A DNA stretch of 64,000 bases from Anaerocolumna jejuensis DSM 15929 (GCF_900142215.1 NZ_FRAC01000025.1:34092-98091), one strand, 5' to 3'. Numbered from the stretch's first letter, positions 44,032 to 53,824 are shown. Notes: generated from the letters alone by a model not told the origin. Numbers and translations are program-made.

Positions 44032-46431
44032 TTACTCCCGGTTCTTTAGGGCATCTGCCATCCTTATTCTCTTAATCCGCCTTATATGCAGTGCATTTAC
44101 GGTGAAGTAAGCGGCCATTCCTATAAGTACGATTTCAGCATACTGGTAGGGCTTCATATAGAATTCAAAATAACCGTCCATTTTGATGAATATGAGCTTA
44201 AAGATTTCCTTCATGCAAAGAGTATCAAGGGGAAGGCTTATAAGCAGGGAAGCCAATACCGTGTAGGTGATGGAATTCAGGTAAATCCGGTTGATTTCTT
44301 TGTTCTCATAGCCAAACACCTTCATAAAGGAGATGGAAACAGCATTCTTTTCAATTACCACCTTGGTCAGGATATACATCAATACCAGAAATATGATAAT
44401 TGACATAGTAAATATAATATATATCATAGGGCCCATGGATTTATTTATCTGCCTGCCAAGCTTTAGCATATCATCCTTGGTAATAACGGAGGCCGTATAT
44501 TCTGTTGGAAGCTTTAACTGTTCATCGGAAAAATAGCCGTTAAAATAAGCAGTGTCCTTACCGATAAGTTCATTTAATCCTTCCCTGGGCAGAAAAACAG
44601 ATAGTGCTCCGGCATAATCATAGGTTCCGAGGATTTTCTTTTGATAGGATCTATCGTTGAATTTATCATAGAGGGTTATGGTGTTTCCTTTTTTCTTTCC
44701 CAGCTTTTTCAAGAGATTCTCTGACAGATAAACGCCTTCGGCATTCTTTTTTACAGGCAAGGCCTGAAAATAATCTGAATTTTCCTCAATTCCGTATACG
44801 CTCACCGCAATGTTCTTTCCGGCCAGTTTGTAATAGCTTTCCATACTGGTAAGTGTGAACTTCTCCGGTGCTTTTTTTAAAGAGGGTGCAGTCTTTTGTT
44901 TCTCTGCAGAGGCTGCCTGGCTGCCGGTTCCTTTTTCATATTCAACCGGTGCCTTCAGAATATACTGGTAAGCGCTTTTTTCCGAATTCACCACTTCCTC
45001 TTCATATTTATTAATGGTTGGCCTTATGCATAAACCCCACATCAATATGAAGCTTGCAAAAAATATTCCGACAAACAGCACCAGATAATTGGATTTGTTC
45101 TGAAATATAATTCTCAGCCGGAAACGGTTCAGAAAGGAAAAGTTCGGAAGCTTAATGGCATGCTTCTCCTTCCTGCCTTTAAGCTCCTTCCGCAAAAATT
45201 GCAGAGGTGTTAAAGACATTTTCTTACGAAGGGATATGTAGGTTATCAATACCAGCAAAGCAACAGGAATTACGGTTGTATAAAGAAAAGCATCTCCATT
45301 CCAGTAGGTCCTGTAAAGCGGAAGGGAGTAGCTCCCGTAGTACATACTTTTTATAAAATTGACCGTTATGGTATATCCGATAAGATTTCCGAACAAACCG
45401 CTAAGCACCGATATGATAACTGCCGGGGCCATATAGTGGCAGATAAGCTCATGCTTTCGGTAGCCTGAAGCAAGAAGGGTTCCGATAACAGGAGCTTCGC
45501 TTTCAACGGTATTTCCGGCAATTACACTGAAAACAAAGCCCATGATAACAATGATAACATATAAAAGAGTCTTCATCATTGGAATATCGGAGCCCAGATC
45601 ATCTCCTGCAAAGGAAATTGCCTGATTATTTTCCGCAAGAGAATAATCAAGGACGGCATTTTTCGTATTTAGTTTTGCTATGATCTCATCGGACTTTTTA
45701 TTTTTTTCTGCCTGTGAGCGGGGTTTATCCAAATAACGGAAGGAATAATGGCTTACCAGCTCCTTCGCCGGAAAGGTCTGAAATGTGCTGTCCTTTACTA
45801 CTGCTATGCCAAAGGTCGAAACATCAAACATAATATCAGTCCGGTTCTCAAAAAGGGAACTGTAATCCGATGCGGCGATAAGACCGCTGATCTGATATTT
45901 TTTACCGTCAAGTACCAGGGTATCCCCTGTCTGAATCCCATGATATTCTGCAAAGAGACGGTCAAGTGCGATTTGGGAATCTGCTTCCGGCATAGTACCC
46001 TTTATTAGCTGTATCCGATTGATTTCCTTTCTCTCATGCAGAAGCCTTAGTGTTACACCGGAATCAGAAGCGGCTTTGGCTTTAGAGTCCGGTTTGGTTT
46101 TAGCGGCTGTTTTGGTTTTAGCGGTTGATATTGCACTGTAGAAATTCCCGGTAAAGCTGTAATTCCGATAAAAATCTTCATACACTTTAATATTTAGCTT
46201 TTCCAGAGCTTTTATAGCTGCGCTGTCCAGGGGACTGGCTGTGATAAAGCCTCCGTCCTCCACAGCGGACTTTTGAAGATTGTCCTTGTATAAGCGTTTG
46301 GCACTTTCTGCTGCCACCAGAAACCCTGATATGAATGCAATGACGGTTGCCATCATCAGGAATACAGCCAGGTATCTTCCCAGGTTGTGTTTTAATTCTC
46401 TTGGCAGCCTTTTGTTTAAGGGATTTTTCAT
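44032..46431 (-). CDS. MacB/FtsX-like ABC transporter permease
   Basis: A 799-residue permease with an N-terminal helix (about 15-35), a large extracellular domain, three helices with FtsX-like MacB fold (about 275-400), a second extracellular domain and a final helical set (about 660-790). This duplicated layout is typical of Firmicute ABC exporters for lipids or peptides, often antibiotic-peptide resistance. ATG 46431 has AAGGAGG five bases before it and overlaps no other gene; it starts 10 bases after the ATPase stop. No histidine kinase pair is nearby. Confidence 0.9.
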   Translation of the reverse strand: MKNPLNKRLPRELKHNLGRYLAVFLMMATVIAFISGFLVAAESAKRLYKDNLQKSAVEDGGFITASPLDSAAIKALEKLNIKVYEDFYRNYSFTGNFYSAISTAKTKTAAKTKPDSKAKAASDSGVTLRLLHERKEINRIQLIKGTMPEADSQIALDRLFAEYHGIQTGDTLVLDGKKYQISGLIAASDYSSLFENRTDIMFDVSTFGIAVVKDSTFQTFPAKELVSHYSFRYLDKPRSQAEKNKKSDEIIAKLNTKNAVLDYSLAENNQAISFAGDDLGSDIPMMKTLLYVIIVIMGFVFSVIAGNTVESEAPVIGTLLASGYRKHELICHYMAPAVIISVLSGLFGNLIGYTITVNFIKSMYYGSYSLPLYRTYWNGDAFLYTTVIPVALLVLITYISLRKKMSLTPLQFLRKELKGRKEKHAIKLPNFSFLNRFRLRIIFQNKSNYLVLFVGIFFASFILMWGLCIRPTINKYEEEVVNSEKSAYQYILKAPVEYEKGTGSQAASAEKQKTAPSLKKAPEKFTLTSMESYYKLAGKNIAVSVYGIEENSDYFQALPVKKNAEGVYLSENLLKKLGKKKGNTITLYDKFNDRSYQKKILGTYDYAGALSVFLPREGLNELIGKDTAYFNGYFSDEQLKLPTEYTASVITKDDMLKLGRQINKSMGPMIYIIFTMSIIIFLVLMYILTKVVIEKNAVSISFMKVFGYENKEINRIYLNSITYTVLASLLISLPLDTLCMKEIFKLIFIKMDGYFEFYMKPYQYAEIVLIGMAAYFTVNALHIRRIKRIRMADALKNRE

Positions 46432-46441
46432 GACTGCCTCC

Positions 46442-47140
46442 TTACCATTCCAGCTCTTTTGCGCTGACTGGGGTTTCATTGGTATATTCTTTCACAATCC
46501 TGCCATCGTGCATCTTCATAACCTTATGGGCCATATTCTTAATGGCATCGTTATGGGTTACAATAATGATGGTATTCCCGTATCTGCGGTTGATATCTTC
46601 AATCAGCCCCAGAATTTCCTTGGAGGTATTATAATCCAGGGCTCCCGTGGGCTCATCACACAAAAGGAGCCCCGGATTCTTCACCAGAGCCCGGCCAATG
46701 GCGCACCTCTGCTGCTGCCCGCCGGAGAGCTGATTCGGAAATTTATCCTTATGCTCCCATAATCCCAGCATCTTAAGGAGCTCATCCATATCCAGAGGTG
46801 ACCTGCTAAGATAGGCGCAAACCTCGATGTTTTCCTTTGCCGTTAAATCCGGCACCAGATTATAGAACTGAAATACAAATCCGAGATTTTCCCGCCGGTA
46901 TCCCGCTACCTGCTTTTCATTGCTTCCGGTCAGATTCAGTCCGTTTACGGTAATTTCTCCCCCATCCATGGTTTCAATACCGCCGATAATATTCAGCAGT
47001 GTGGATTTACCGGAGCCTGACGGCCCAAGCAGAACACATATCTGTCCTTTCTCAATATCCGTACTGATTCCCTTTAGGACCTTTACGGCATTACCGCCTT
47101 CTCCATAGACCTTTTCTACATTTTTCAGTGTTAAATACAA
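46442..47140 (-). CDS. ABC transporter ATP-binding protein (MacB/LolD type)
   Basis: A 232-residue ATPase: Walker A GPSGSGKST (about 38-46), Q-loop FVFQFYNLVP, signature LSGGQQQRC, Walker B LLLCDEPTGALD, H-loop THN. It starts at a TTG (47140) behind GGGAGG and pairs with the permease gene 10 bp downstream. Together they form a mechanotransmission-type exporter; the substrate is unknown. Confidence 0.93.
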   Translation of the reverse strand: MYLTLKNVEKVYGEGGNAVKVLKGISTDIEKGQICVLLGPSGSGKSTLLNIIGGIETMDGGEITVNGLNLTGSNEKQVAGYRRENLGFVFQFYNLVPDLTAKENIEVCAYLSRSPLDMDELLKMLGLWEHKDKFPNQLSGGQQQRCAIGRALVKNPGLLLCDEPTGALDYNTSKEILGLIEDINRRYGNTIIIVTHNDAIKNMAHKVMKMHDGRIVKEYTNETPVSAKELEW

Positions 47141-47343
47141 AGGTTGCCTCCCTCCCGCGTACGCCTATTATTCAATATCTTAACTTATCGTGGTTACGCA
47201 GTCATAATTTTGTTTTCTTAACCGGTTGCCCGGAGGGTACATTGTCAATGCTTTAACACTGTTATACAGCATCTTTTTTGAAATAACATTAATTTTTTTC
47301 AAAAAAGGGTTCTATTGAGAAATGTTATCATTATATGGTGCAT

Positions 47344-47919
47344 CTATCCCTTTTCTTCCAGTTCAACGGTCTTATAGCAAAAATAAGTTCCCTGTTTTAT
47401 CTCATCGCTGTCATAATAGAATAGCCCCAGCCTGTCAAATACAGCTCTTTTTGTATAATCCAGCCTGCGCATTTCCTCATACGCTCTTCCATACTCCTGA
47501 AAAGGTGTGCCTCCGATAGCAATGGTCATATGAAAGCTATAGTCCTTATCATGGTCCGCAGGACATTCTCCAAAATGCTTCTCCAGCCTTAAAAACAAAT
47601 TATTCTGTATTTCCATAAGTTTTCGTTCCTGCCGGACAGCCAGGGACAAACATCCGGAATCATATCCGAAGACATTGCTTTTATAAATCTGCAGGGAATC
47701 GAACACAAATTCAACAGGCCCCAGACCCTTTGCAAATTCATCAAAAAAGCTTTCCATCTCCTTTAGTCCCGGTATGATAAAAGGCTGCTTTAGAGATACA
47801 TGCAGGGGCAGTCTTGCTGCTTCAAAGCCTGTACCGCTGATTTTGTGGGCAGACAGCATCAGCTGCTTTCCATAGTTTTCCGTACTTGCATCAGCAAGAT
47901 ATGCGATGGTTGCTTTCAA
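47344..47919 (-). CDS. 2'-5' RNA ligase-like (2H phosphoesterase) protein
   Basis: A 191-residue protein with the two H-x-S/T motifs of the 2H superfamily: LHVSLKQP with H40 and S42, and FHMTIAIGG with H130 and T132. These enzymes open 2',3'-cyclic phosphates or join RNA ends; the natural substrate here is unknown. The start is a TTG (47919) behind AAGGAGGGG. It follows thrS on the same strand by 65 bp and may be co-transcribed with it. Confidence 0.82.
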   Translation of the reverse strand: MKATIAYLADASTENYGKQLMLSAHKISGTGFEAARLPLHVSLKQPFIIPGLKEMESFFDEFAKGLGPVEFVFDSLQIYKSNVFGYDSGCLSLAVRQERKLMEIQNNLFLRLEKHFGECPADHDKDYSFHMTIAIGGTPFQEYGRAYEEMRRLDYTKRAVFDRLGLFYYDSDEIKQGTYFCYKTVELEEKG

Positions 47920-47984
47920 TTCAACACCCCTCCTTCTGCAAGCTTACTTGCCCATTTGCCCAAATAAAATGTGAAAACTGCATT

Positions 47985-49775
47985 TTAATTTTCATAAAAC
48001 TCTCCTTTGAGAGGTTCTGCACTTAGAAGTTCCGTATTAAAAATCTCTGCAAAAGCTTCCCTGCCCATTTCTCCCAAATCACCGCTGTCTCTTTTCCTGA
48101 CGGATACCGAATTGTTTTCCTCTTCCTTCTGCCCCAGTATCAGCATATAAGGCACTCTGTCAAGCTGGGCTTCCCGGATTTTATAGCCGATCTTTTCTGC
48201 CCTGCTGTCCACTTCACAGCGTATCCCAAGCTGTGATAACTCCTTCTCAAGGCTGCAGGCATAGGATAGAAAGCGCTCGGAGATTGGCAGGAGCTTTACC
48301 TGAACCGGAGACAGCCACAGGGGAAATTTGCCCCCATAATGCTCAATCAGAATTCCCATAAAACGTTCCATGGAGCCGAATACCACTCTGTGCAGCATAA
48401 TAGGGCGGTGCTTCCTGCCATCTATTCCCGTATACTCTGCCCCAAAGCGCGCCGGAAGCTGAAAATCCAGCTGGATCGTACCGCACTGCCAGGTCCTTCC
48501 CATAGAATCCACCAGATGAAAATCAATCTTTGGCCCGTAGAAGGCTCCGTCTCCTTCATTGATACTGTAAGGCATATCCAATTCCTCCAGGGCATTTTTT
48601 AATCCGTCAGTAGCCAATTCCCAGTCCTCATCACTGCCGATACTTTCTTCCGGTCTTGTGGATAGCTCCACATGATAAGGAAATCCAAACCGCTTGTATA
48701 CCTCGTCTATCAGACGTATTACTCCCTTAATTTCATCCGTCACCTGTTCCTTTGCCATAAAAATGTGGGCATCGTCCTGGGTAAACATACGAAGCCGCAT
48801 AAGCCCGTGCAAGGCCCCTGACTTTTCATGCCGGTGGACAAGGCCCAATTCCCCCATCCTGATGGGAAGTTCTCTGTAGGAACGGGGCTGTGATTTATAT
48901 ACCAGCATTCCTCCCGGACAGTTCATGGGCTTAATCACAAAATCCATTTCATCAATAGTTGAAACATACATATTTTCCCGATAATGCTCCCAGTGTCCGG
49001 ATGTTTCCCAAAGGCTCTTTTCCAGCATAATGGGTGTGGATATTTCTGCATAGCCCTCTCTTTTGTGTATCTGCCTCCAATAATCTGTCAAAAGATTTTT
49101 CAGCACCATGCCTTTCGGCAGAAAGAAGGGAAAGCCCGGCCCTTCCTCCATGAGCACAAAGAGCCCCAGCTCCCTGCCAAGCCTTCTGTGATCACGCTTC
49201 CTTGCTTCTTCTATTCTTGCCAGATATTCCTCCAAGTCACCGGCCTTCGGAAAAGCTGTCCCGTAAATCCTGGTCAGCATTTTATTTTCTTCCTTCCCTT
49301 TCCAGTAGGCGCCTGCTACCAGGGTAAGCTTCAAGGCTTTAATAAGTCCTGTATTTGCCACCTGAGGCCCCTCCCACAGGTCAATATATTCTCCCTGCTG
49401 GCAGAAGATAACTTCCTCCCCGCTGTGCTGCTCCCGGATAAGCTCCGCCTTATATGGCTCCTGCCTCAGCCCCATAAGCTCCAGGGCTTCCTGCTGCCCT
49501 AAGGCATATCGCTTTAGGGGCAAATTCTCGCCTGTGATTTTTTTCATTTCCTTTTCCACCAAAGCCAGATAATCCATGGTAAAGTCAAATTCAAAGTCAA
49601 AGTCATAATAAAAGCCTTCCTCCACCGTCTGGCAGCCGGCACATTTTACCTCCGGGTAAAGCCGCTTAACCGCCTGGGCCAGAATGTGCCCTGCGGTGCG
49701 GCAGAAGCCTTCTCTCCCTCTTTCACTGTTAGATGCGTAGTCCCTGATGGAACCGTCCTTTTCACTTACTTTCAT
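47985..49775 (-). CDS. thrS: Threonyl-tRNA synthetase lacking the TGS domain
   Basis: Charges tRNA-Thr. The 596 residues are about 45 shorter than usual because the N-terminal TGS domain is missing: the protein begins almost directly at the editing domain (HILAQAVKRLYP at about 31-42, where family members have their first HxxxH-like motif). Catalytic motifs are normal: PMNCPGGMLVYKS, LVHRHEKSGALHGLMRLRMF (motif 2) and LHRVVFGSMERFMGILIEHY (motif 3), then an anticodon-binding domain. AAGGAG precedes ATG 49775. A second full-length thrS elsewhere in the genome is plausible. Confidence 0.95.
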   Translation of the reverse strand: MKVSEKDGSIRDYASNSERGREGFCRTAGHILAQAVKRLYPEVKCAGCQTVEEGFYYDFDFEFDFTMDYLALVEKEMKKITGENLPLKRYALGQQEALELMGLRQEPYKAELIREQHSGEEVIFCQQGEYIDLWEGPQVANTGLIKALKLTLVAGAYWKGKEENKMLTRIYGTAFPKAGDLEEYLARIEEARKRDHRRLGRELGLFVLMEEGPGFPFFLPKGMVLKNLLTDYWRQIHKREGYAEISTPIMLEKSLWETSGHWEHYRENMYVSTIDEMDFVIKPMNCPGGMLVYKSQPRSYRELPIRMGELGLVHRHEKSGALHGLMRLRMFTQDDAHIFMAKEQVTDEIKGVIRLIDEVYKRFGFPYHVELSTRPEESIGSDEDWELATDGLKNALEELDMPYSINEGDGAFYGPKIDFHLVDSMGRTWQCGTIQLDFQLPARFGAEYTGIDGRKHRPIMLHRVVFGSMERFMGILIEHYGGKFPLWLSPVQVKLLPISERFLSYACSLEKELSQLGIRCEVDSRAEKIGYKIREAQLDRVPYMLILGQKEEENNSVSVRKRDSGDLGEMGREAFAEIFNTELLSAEPLKGEFYEN

Positions 49776-49805
49776 TTCTTATGATCTCCTTATATGATTT
49801 TTAAC

Positions 49806-50089
49806 ATAAGAAAAGCACCCCTGTATAACTGGCATAGCTGCCACTTATATAAGGGTGCATGAAATCTAATGCACGGTTCCACCTTAACTTTTTACTTCAG
49901 ATTCTATCAAATCCTATTCTTTAACGCAGACATACGGCAGGACATAGCGGTTGTAATACAATCGTTCAGCACTGCAGCTTGGGAATGGTTTTCGGCTGTA
50001 TTCCATATAAAGAACTTCCACCTGTTGTTCTTCTCTCTGTATACTTTCCTCAGCCTACTCTTTTCCGTCATGGCTTTTCTTATGTTATT
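49806..50089 (-). ncRNA. Threonine T-box riboswitch of thrS
   Basis: On the minus strand: AGTA motif, upper helix GGCTG with CAGCC, lower helix GGAA with TTCC, and specifier loop GAAAACCA. The triplet followed by the expected purine is ACC (49987-49989), a threonine codon. The T-box core is TTAAGGTGGAACCGTGC (near 49870-49886), and the terminator pairs GCACCC (49853-49858 side) with GGGTGC (49815-49820 side) plus a T run. Confidence 0.9.
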
Positions 50090-50095
50090 GCTATC

Positions 50096-50123
50096 ATTAT
50101 AGCATTTCCCCTGCCCCTGTCAA
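50096..50123 (-). promoter_or_regulatory. Promoter of the thrS T-box transcript
   Basis: TTGACA (50118-50123), 16-bp spacer, TATAAT (50096-50101) on the minus strand. Confidence 0.75.
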
Positions 50124-50201
50124 TCTTTTTTTCAAATACTTCCATAAGAAATTTAAAAGAAAAACCTTAAAAATAATTAAGAAATTGCTCTTTATTATGT
50201 A

Positions 50202-50230
50202 TTTACATCCGGCTTACAATGGGATAATAT
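50202..50230 (+). promoter_or_regulatory. Promoter of the DUF6273 gene
   Basis: TTTACA (50202-50207), 17-bp spacer, TAATAT (50225-50230), about 55 bp before the start codon and divergent from the thrS promoter. Confidence 0.55.
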
Positions 50231-50286
50231 AAGGTGTAAAAATTATATGCTAAAAGTACAGAATAAAGGACGGAACAGGATTCGTT

Positions 50287-51516
50287 ATGGAAAATAAGGA
50301 AAACATCGAAAGCATGGAAAGCATCAGTAAGGATGATGCAGAGGAAGAAAAGGAGCAAGGCTATCAAAAATTAATCAGCATGATGAAAAGCCTGGAATGC
50401 ATGACTGTTACTCCTTCCAGGGCAGAAATATATTTAAGCACGGCAAATAAATTTTCTGAACTGGAGGGTTATAAGGACAGTGAAGAATATATCAGGTTAT
50501 GTAGACAAATGGCCGAACAGACAAATAATGAATTGATTAAAAAAATCTATGACCGTGCAAAAGCGAAAAAAGACAGGGCCAAAAGCACAGACGATTACAA
50601 ACTGGCAGCCGAAGAATTCCGCAAGGCAAGCGGATACCAGGATGCAGATGCTATGGCTTTGGAATGTGACAAATTCTCCTCACGTATTGAAAGGAAAGGT
50701 GTAAGCAATCTTTTCCTGACAGCAGGCGGTATTATACTTGGCATCCTTGCCATTATATTTCTTTTTGCTTCCCCTGTTGCCAAGTATGGTATAGGAAATG
50801 TTCTCTATAAGGCTGATTCTTATAACTATGCTTTAAAGTTCTACAACAGGACCGGTGATTACAAGGACAGCAAGCAAAAGATTATCAAATGCCAGTATAT
50901 GGTCGGATTGGATTCGGAAGCCAGGGGTGATTATAAAGCTGCCAAAAAAGCCTTTACTGCTGCCGGAGATTATAAAGACAGTGATGTCAGAAAAGTGAAG
51001 GCACTAAAGCTGGTTCTTAAGAACAGTAAAATTGGAAGTATTGTTAAAGTCGGCAAATACAACTGGAAGGTATTGGAGATAGAAGAAAATAAGGTATTAC
51101 TGTTAAAGAAAGCGGCTCTTTCCAAAAGGGCCTATAGCAGTGCTTCCAATAATGTAACCTGGGAGACCTCCACTCTTCGCCAATATCTGAATAAGGACTT
51201 TCTGGAAGGGTACTTTTCGGCGGAAGAACAACAGAATATTCTTCAAACCAACGTAAAAAACAGTGCTAATGCTGCTTATGGCACCGACGGCGGAAAGGAT
51301 ACGCTTGACTATCTGTTTCTTTTAAGCATTGATGAGGCGCAGAAATACAAATCTGTCTTTGAAGGCTATAAAGGAACCAGCTGGCTGCGCACACCGGGAG
51401 GCAATCCTAACAGTGCTGCCTTTATTGCGCAGAAAGGACTGATTATGGATTACGGTTATACCGTAACCAGTGATGAGTTCAAAGCCATACCGGCAATGTG
51501 GTTTAATATTGATTAA
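50287..51516 (+). CDS. Membrane protein with DUF6273 domain and YKDS-type repeats
   Basis: A 409-residue protein. An acidic N-terminus and TPR-like helices containing GYKDSEEY and GYQDADAM repeats precede one transmembrane helix (about 141-160). Two more YKDS repeats (RTGDYKDSKQK, AAGDYKDSDVR) follow, and the C-terminal DUF6273 domain (about 250-409) is recognised by TWETSTLRQYLN, SWLRTPGG and AIPAMWFNI. DUF6273 domains resemble fibrobacter-major/sulfatase-modifying folds and often sit at the cell surface; function unknown. AGGA lies six bases before ATG 50287. Confidence 0.85.
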   Translation: MENKENIESMESISKDDAEEEKEQGYQKLISMMKSLECMTVTPSRAEIYLSTANKFSELEGYKDSEEYIRLCRQMAEQTNNELIKKIYDRAKAKKDRAKSTDDYKLAAEEFRKASGYQDADAMALECDKFSSRIERKGVSNLFLTAGGIILGILAIIFLFASPVAKYGIGNVLYKADSYNYALKFYNRTGDYKDSKQKIIKCQYMVGLDSEARGDYKAAKKAFTAAGDYKDSDVRKVKALKLVLKNSKIGSIVKVGKYNWKVLEIEENKVLLLKKAALSKRAYSSASNNVTWETSTLRQYLNKDFLEGYFSAEEQQNILQTNVKNSANAAYGTDGGKDTLDYLFLLSIDEAQKYKSVFEGYKGTSWLRTPGGNPNSAAFIAQKGLIMDYGYTVTSDEFKAIPAMWFNID

Positions 51517-51611
51517 GTGACAGCAAAAAATCAGTGAAAGCCCCTATGCACCCTTGCTATCCTATGCTACAATTTCAAAAGGACAAGATATTTCAAGAAA
51601 GGAAAGCATTC

Positions 51612-51839
51612 ATGAACGTAGGTCAAGAAAACTTTTTCCATTTTATCCTGGAAAGGGTTCAGGAAGATAAACAGGCGGAAGCAAAAGCATTATTGGCGGA
51701 GAGCTTTCAAAAGCAAACTGACAAAACCTTTGATGCGGACTATATGTCATCCTTCATTCCCAGAATGACAGCTTTATTAAAGCCTGAATATACAGAGGAA
51801 GTTACAGGCATTATGTCACAGTTTAAAGGGAATCATTAA
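51612..51839 (+). CDS. Small hypothetical protein, 75 residues
   Basis: A charged helical protein beginning MNVGQENFFHFILERVQEDK, no cysteines or membrane segments. AAAGGA lies nine bases before ATG 51612; the frame is open upstream but without a ribosome site there. It follows the DUF6273 gene by 95 bp and is followed by a strong terminator, which supports it being real. Family not recognised. Confidence 0.65.
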   Translation: MNVGQENFFHFILERVQEDKQAEAKALLAESFQKQTDKTFDADYMSSFIPRMTALLKPEYTEEVTGIMSQFKGNH

Positions 51840-51847
51840 ATACAAAC

Positions 51848-51903
51848 AGGTTCCCGTCTAATGTGTAAACACTTTACAAGCGTTGCATATTAGACGGGAA
51901 CCT
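51848..51903 (+). terminator. Terminator with long loop
   Basis: AGGTTCCCGTCTAAT pairs perfectly with ATTAGACGGGAACCT, followed on the plus strand by TTCCTTTTTT. It can serve both convergent transcripts (51839 and 51922 ends). The 26-base loop contains GTGTAAACAC. Confidence 0.8.
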
Positions 51904-51921
51904 TTCCTTTTTTCTATCAGC

Positions 51922-52590
51922 TTAACGGAGCCCAAGCAATTCCTTCCCTTTTTGCAGCCTTTCATAAAACTGGAGATAAAAGTCCCTGTCCGGCTCATAT
52001 TTCATGAGGTAGAAAAGATTTAGCAGGAACATATTAATATTCTTTACCGTTTTCTCATCTCCTGCCTCTTTCACGGCTTCTTCCGCAGCATTTAAGAAGT
52101 AATGCCAGTCTACGAGAAATTTTTCATTCTTTTCCAGGTCCTTTGTATCAATCCAATTGCTGACCTTAACTTTTGTCCGGCTGGTGTTCACACACTCATT
52201 TACCTGAAGAAAATACTGAAAGCTATGGTTCTCGTAAATTCTTCCCAGGGGAAAGATTCTGCATATTCCGGGACGGGACCCATGAATACTGCATTTTCCT
52301 TCCTCGTTTAAGAAGGAGCATTGTTCCTGTGCGCCTTTCATTTTAAGATTCGGAAGAATGATACCGTCTACCAGATTCAATTCAAGCCTGTCTGTCAACA
52401 GACCTTCAAAGGTAAGGTTAAGATTTGACGTAAGCCGGTAGATATCGTAGGGGTCCAGAATAATGGAACTTCCCATGCCATGACAGCAGGATGCCTTTCC
52501 CTTGCAGCCATTGCAGGTAACCTCCACAAGATCATTGGAACCATACAGGCCGCCGTCCGATATTTCGTTAAGATTTACTTGCCTCTTCAT
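51922..52590 (-). CDS. YkgJ family cysteine cluster protein
   Basis: A 222-residue protein of the putative Fe-S or zinc-binding YkgJ/UPF0153 family: CNGCKGKASCC (cysteines 26, 29, 35, 36) and the downstream CSFLNEEGKCSIHGSRPGIC cluster ligands, with RPGICRIFPLG. The function of the family is unresolved. CAGGAG lies before ATG 52590. It overlaps the end of the HAD gene by 23 bases, so translation is coupled. Confidence 0.88.
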   Translation of the reverse strand: MKRQVNLNEISDGGLYGSNDLVEVTCNGCKGKASCCHGMGSSIILDPYDIYRLTSNLNLTFEGLLTDRLELNLVDGIILPNLKMKGAQEQCSFLNEEGKCSIHGSRPGICRIFPLGRIYENHSFQYFLQVNECVNTSRTKVKVSNWIDTKDLEKNEKFLVDWHYFLNAAEEAVKEAGDEKTVKNINMFLLNLFYLMKYEPDRDFYLQFYERLQKGKELLGLR

Positions 52591-53350
52591 TTTCTTTTTC
52601 TCCTGCTCTCTTTGGGGTGCTGTCTTCCAGCATTCCAATCAAATCCATCCAGTCGTTAATCTGAATATGTGGTATATCCGCAGCAATCCTATGATTCCCT
52701 TCATTATAAACAGGATACCATACAGGCTTCATGCCTGCATAATATGCACCCTCTATGTCACAGACCGGATTATCCCCGCAAAACCATACCTTCTCTGGTG
52801 TAAGCTTTGCCTTTGCAAGGGCCAGCTCAAATATCCTCGGGTGGGGCTTTCGAAACATATAGTCACTGGAGGCAAGAATAAATTCAAAGTGATGTTCTTC
52901 TAAAAGAGTATTAAGCCTTCTTGAAAGGGATTCCGAGGTATTCATCATATTGCTGACAACGCCTGTCCGGATACCCTTTTGATGAAGAAAGAACAGCAGC
53001 TTTTCAATATTCTTTGTGGGATGCCCCGGTGCCGCCTTGCTCCAGAACAGCCACTCTAAATAATCCGGACTTTCTGCAAATTCAACCTCGAAATAATCAT
53101 ATAAATATCTGTTAAATGCATGATGCGTCACATCCAGAACTTTATGATTTCTGTCTTCTCCTGCCAGGACATCCCTTAAGTCCTTTTCCAAAGCATTGGC
53201 TAATTCCTGTACCTGCCGGGCTGTAACCTTATTCGGGTTTTTTACCGCTATATCCAATAGCGCCTGATTTCCCTTCAGGGGGGCAAATTTCTCTTCTGCT
53301 ATCAGAGTCTGCCCGTAATCAAATAGAATCATCTCCGGTTTTACGCACAT
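52568..53350 (-). CDS. HAD family hydrolase
   Basis: A 260-residue phosphatase-like enzyme: motif I LFDYGQTL with the nucleophile aspartate (about residue 10), motif II VVSNMMNTS, motif III lysine in RKPHPRIFE, motif IV FCGDNPVCDIEGA. The second aspartate of DxDxT is a glycine-side variant (DYGQT), so phosphatase activity may be altered or it may act as another HAD subtype. AAGGGG precedes ATG 53350. Confidence 0.87.
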   Translation of the reverse strand: MCVKPEMILFDYGQTLIAEEKFAPLKGNQALLDIAVKNPNKVTARQVQELANALEKDLRDVLAGEDRNHKVLDVTHHAFNRYLYDYFEVEFAESPDYLEWLFWSKAAPGHPTKNIEKLLFFLHQKGIRTGVVSNMMNTSESLSRRLNTLLEEHHFEFILASSDYMFRKPHPRIFELALAKAKLTPEKVWFCGDNPVCDIEGAYYAGMKPVWYPVYNEGNHRIAADIPHIQINDWMDLIGMLEDSTPKRAGEKENEEASKS

Positions 53351-53404
53351 ATTCAGTCCCCTTTATAAGTTTTCTCTGCTAACCACTAAGGCTCTGACAC
53401 AGCT

Positions 53405-53824
53405 TTAGAAAAAGCCTGCCTTTTTTGCGTATTCCATCAACTTTGGCTGTATCAGCGGATAGGTCCACGCTCCGGGCAATTCTTCCGTAATGATAATCTC
53501 CTCTATCTCACTGTGGAGTTCTTTTTCAAACTCCTCAATATCCGCATAGTAGAACATGCCAAAGGACTCCTCGGCTCCCGTATCGGTTACCGAATAAGCT
53601 CCGATAGGATAAAGGCTGTATTTTATCGCTCCTGTTTCTTCATATAGCTCACGTTTTGCCGTATCCAGGATATTTTCACCTATTTCCCGGTGTCCACCCG
53701 GTATTTCGTAGGTTGTCCTCTCCCGGTGTCTGCAGAACACCCATTTTTCCCGGGTCTTTGACAGAATTACCGCAAACTTAAGCTTATCGTCCGGGACAGT
53801 GTCATAGAATCTAACTTCTAACAT
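53405..53824 (-). CDS. Nudix hydrolase
   Basis: A 139-residue pyrophosphohydrolase with a complete Nudix box: GGHREIGENILDTAKREL then YEETGA (about 43-66), matching GX5EX7REUXEEXGU. It is a small single-domain member with the N-terminal beta strands of the MutT fold. Substrate unknown. AAGGTG lies before ATG 53824. Confidence 0.9.
   Translation of the reverse strand: MLEVRFYDTVPDDKLKFAVILSKTREKWVFCRHRERTTYEIPGGHREIGENILDTAKRELYEETGAIKYSLYPIGAYSVTDTGAEESFGMFYYADIEEFEKELHSEIEEIIITEELPGAWTYPLIQPKLMEYAKKAGFF

Noticed and set aside
49986..49993. Asparagine (AAC) as specifier of the thrS T-box
   Set aside because: AAC would be followed by C instead of the usual purine; shifting one base gives ACC followed by A, which matches the gene.
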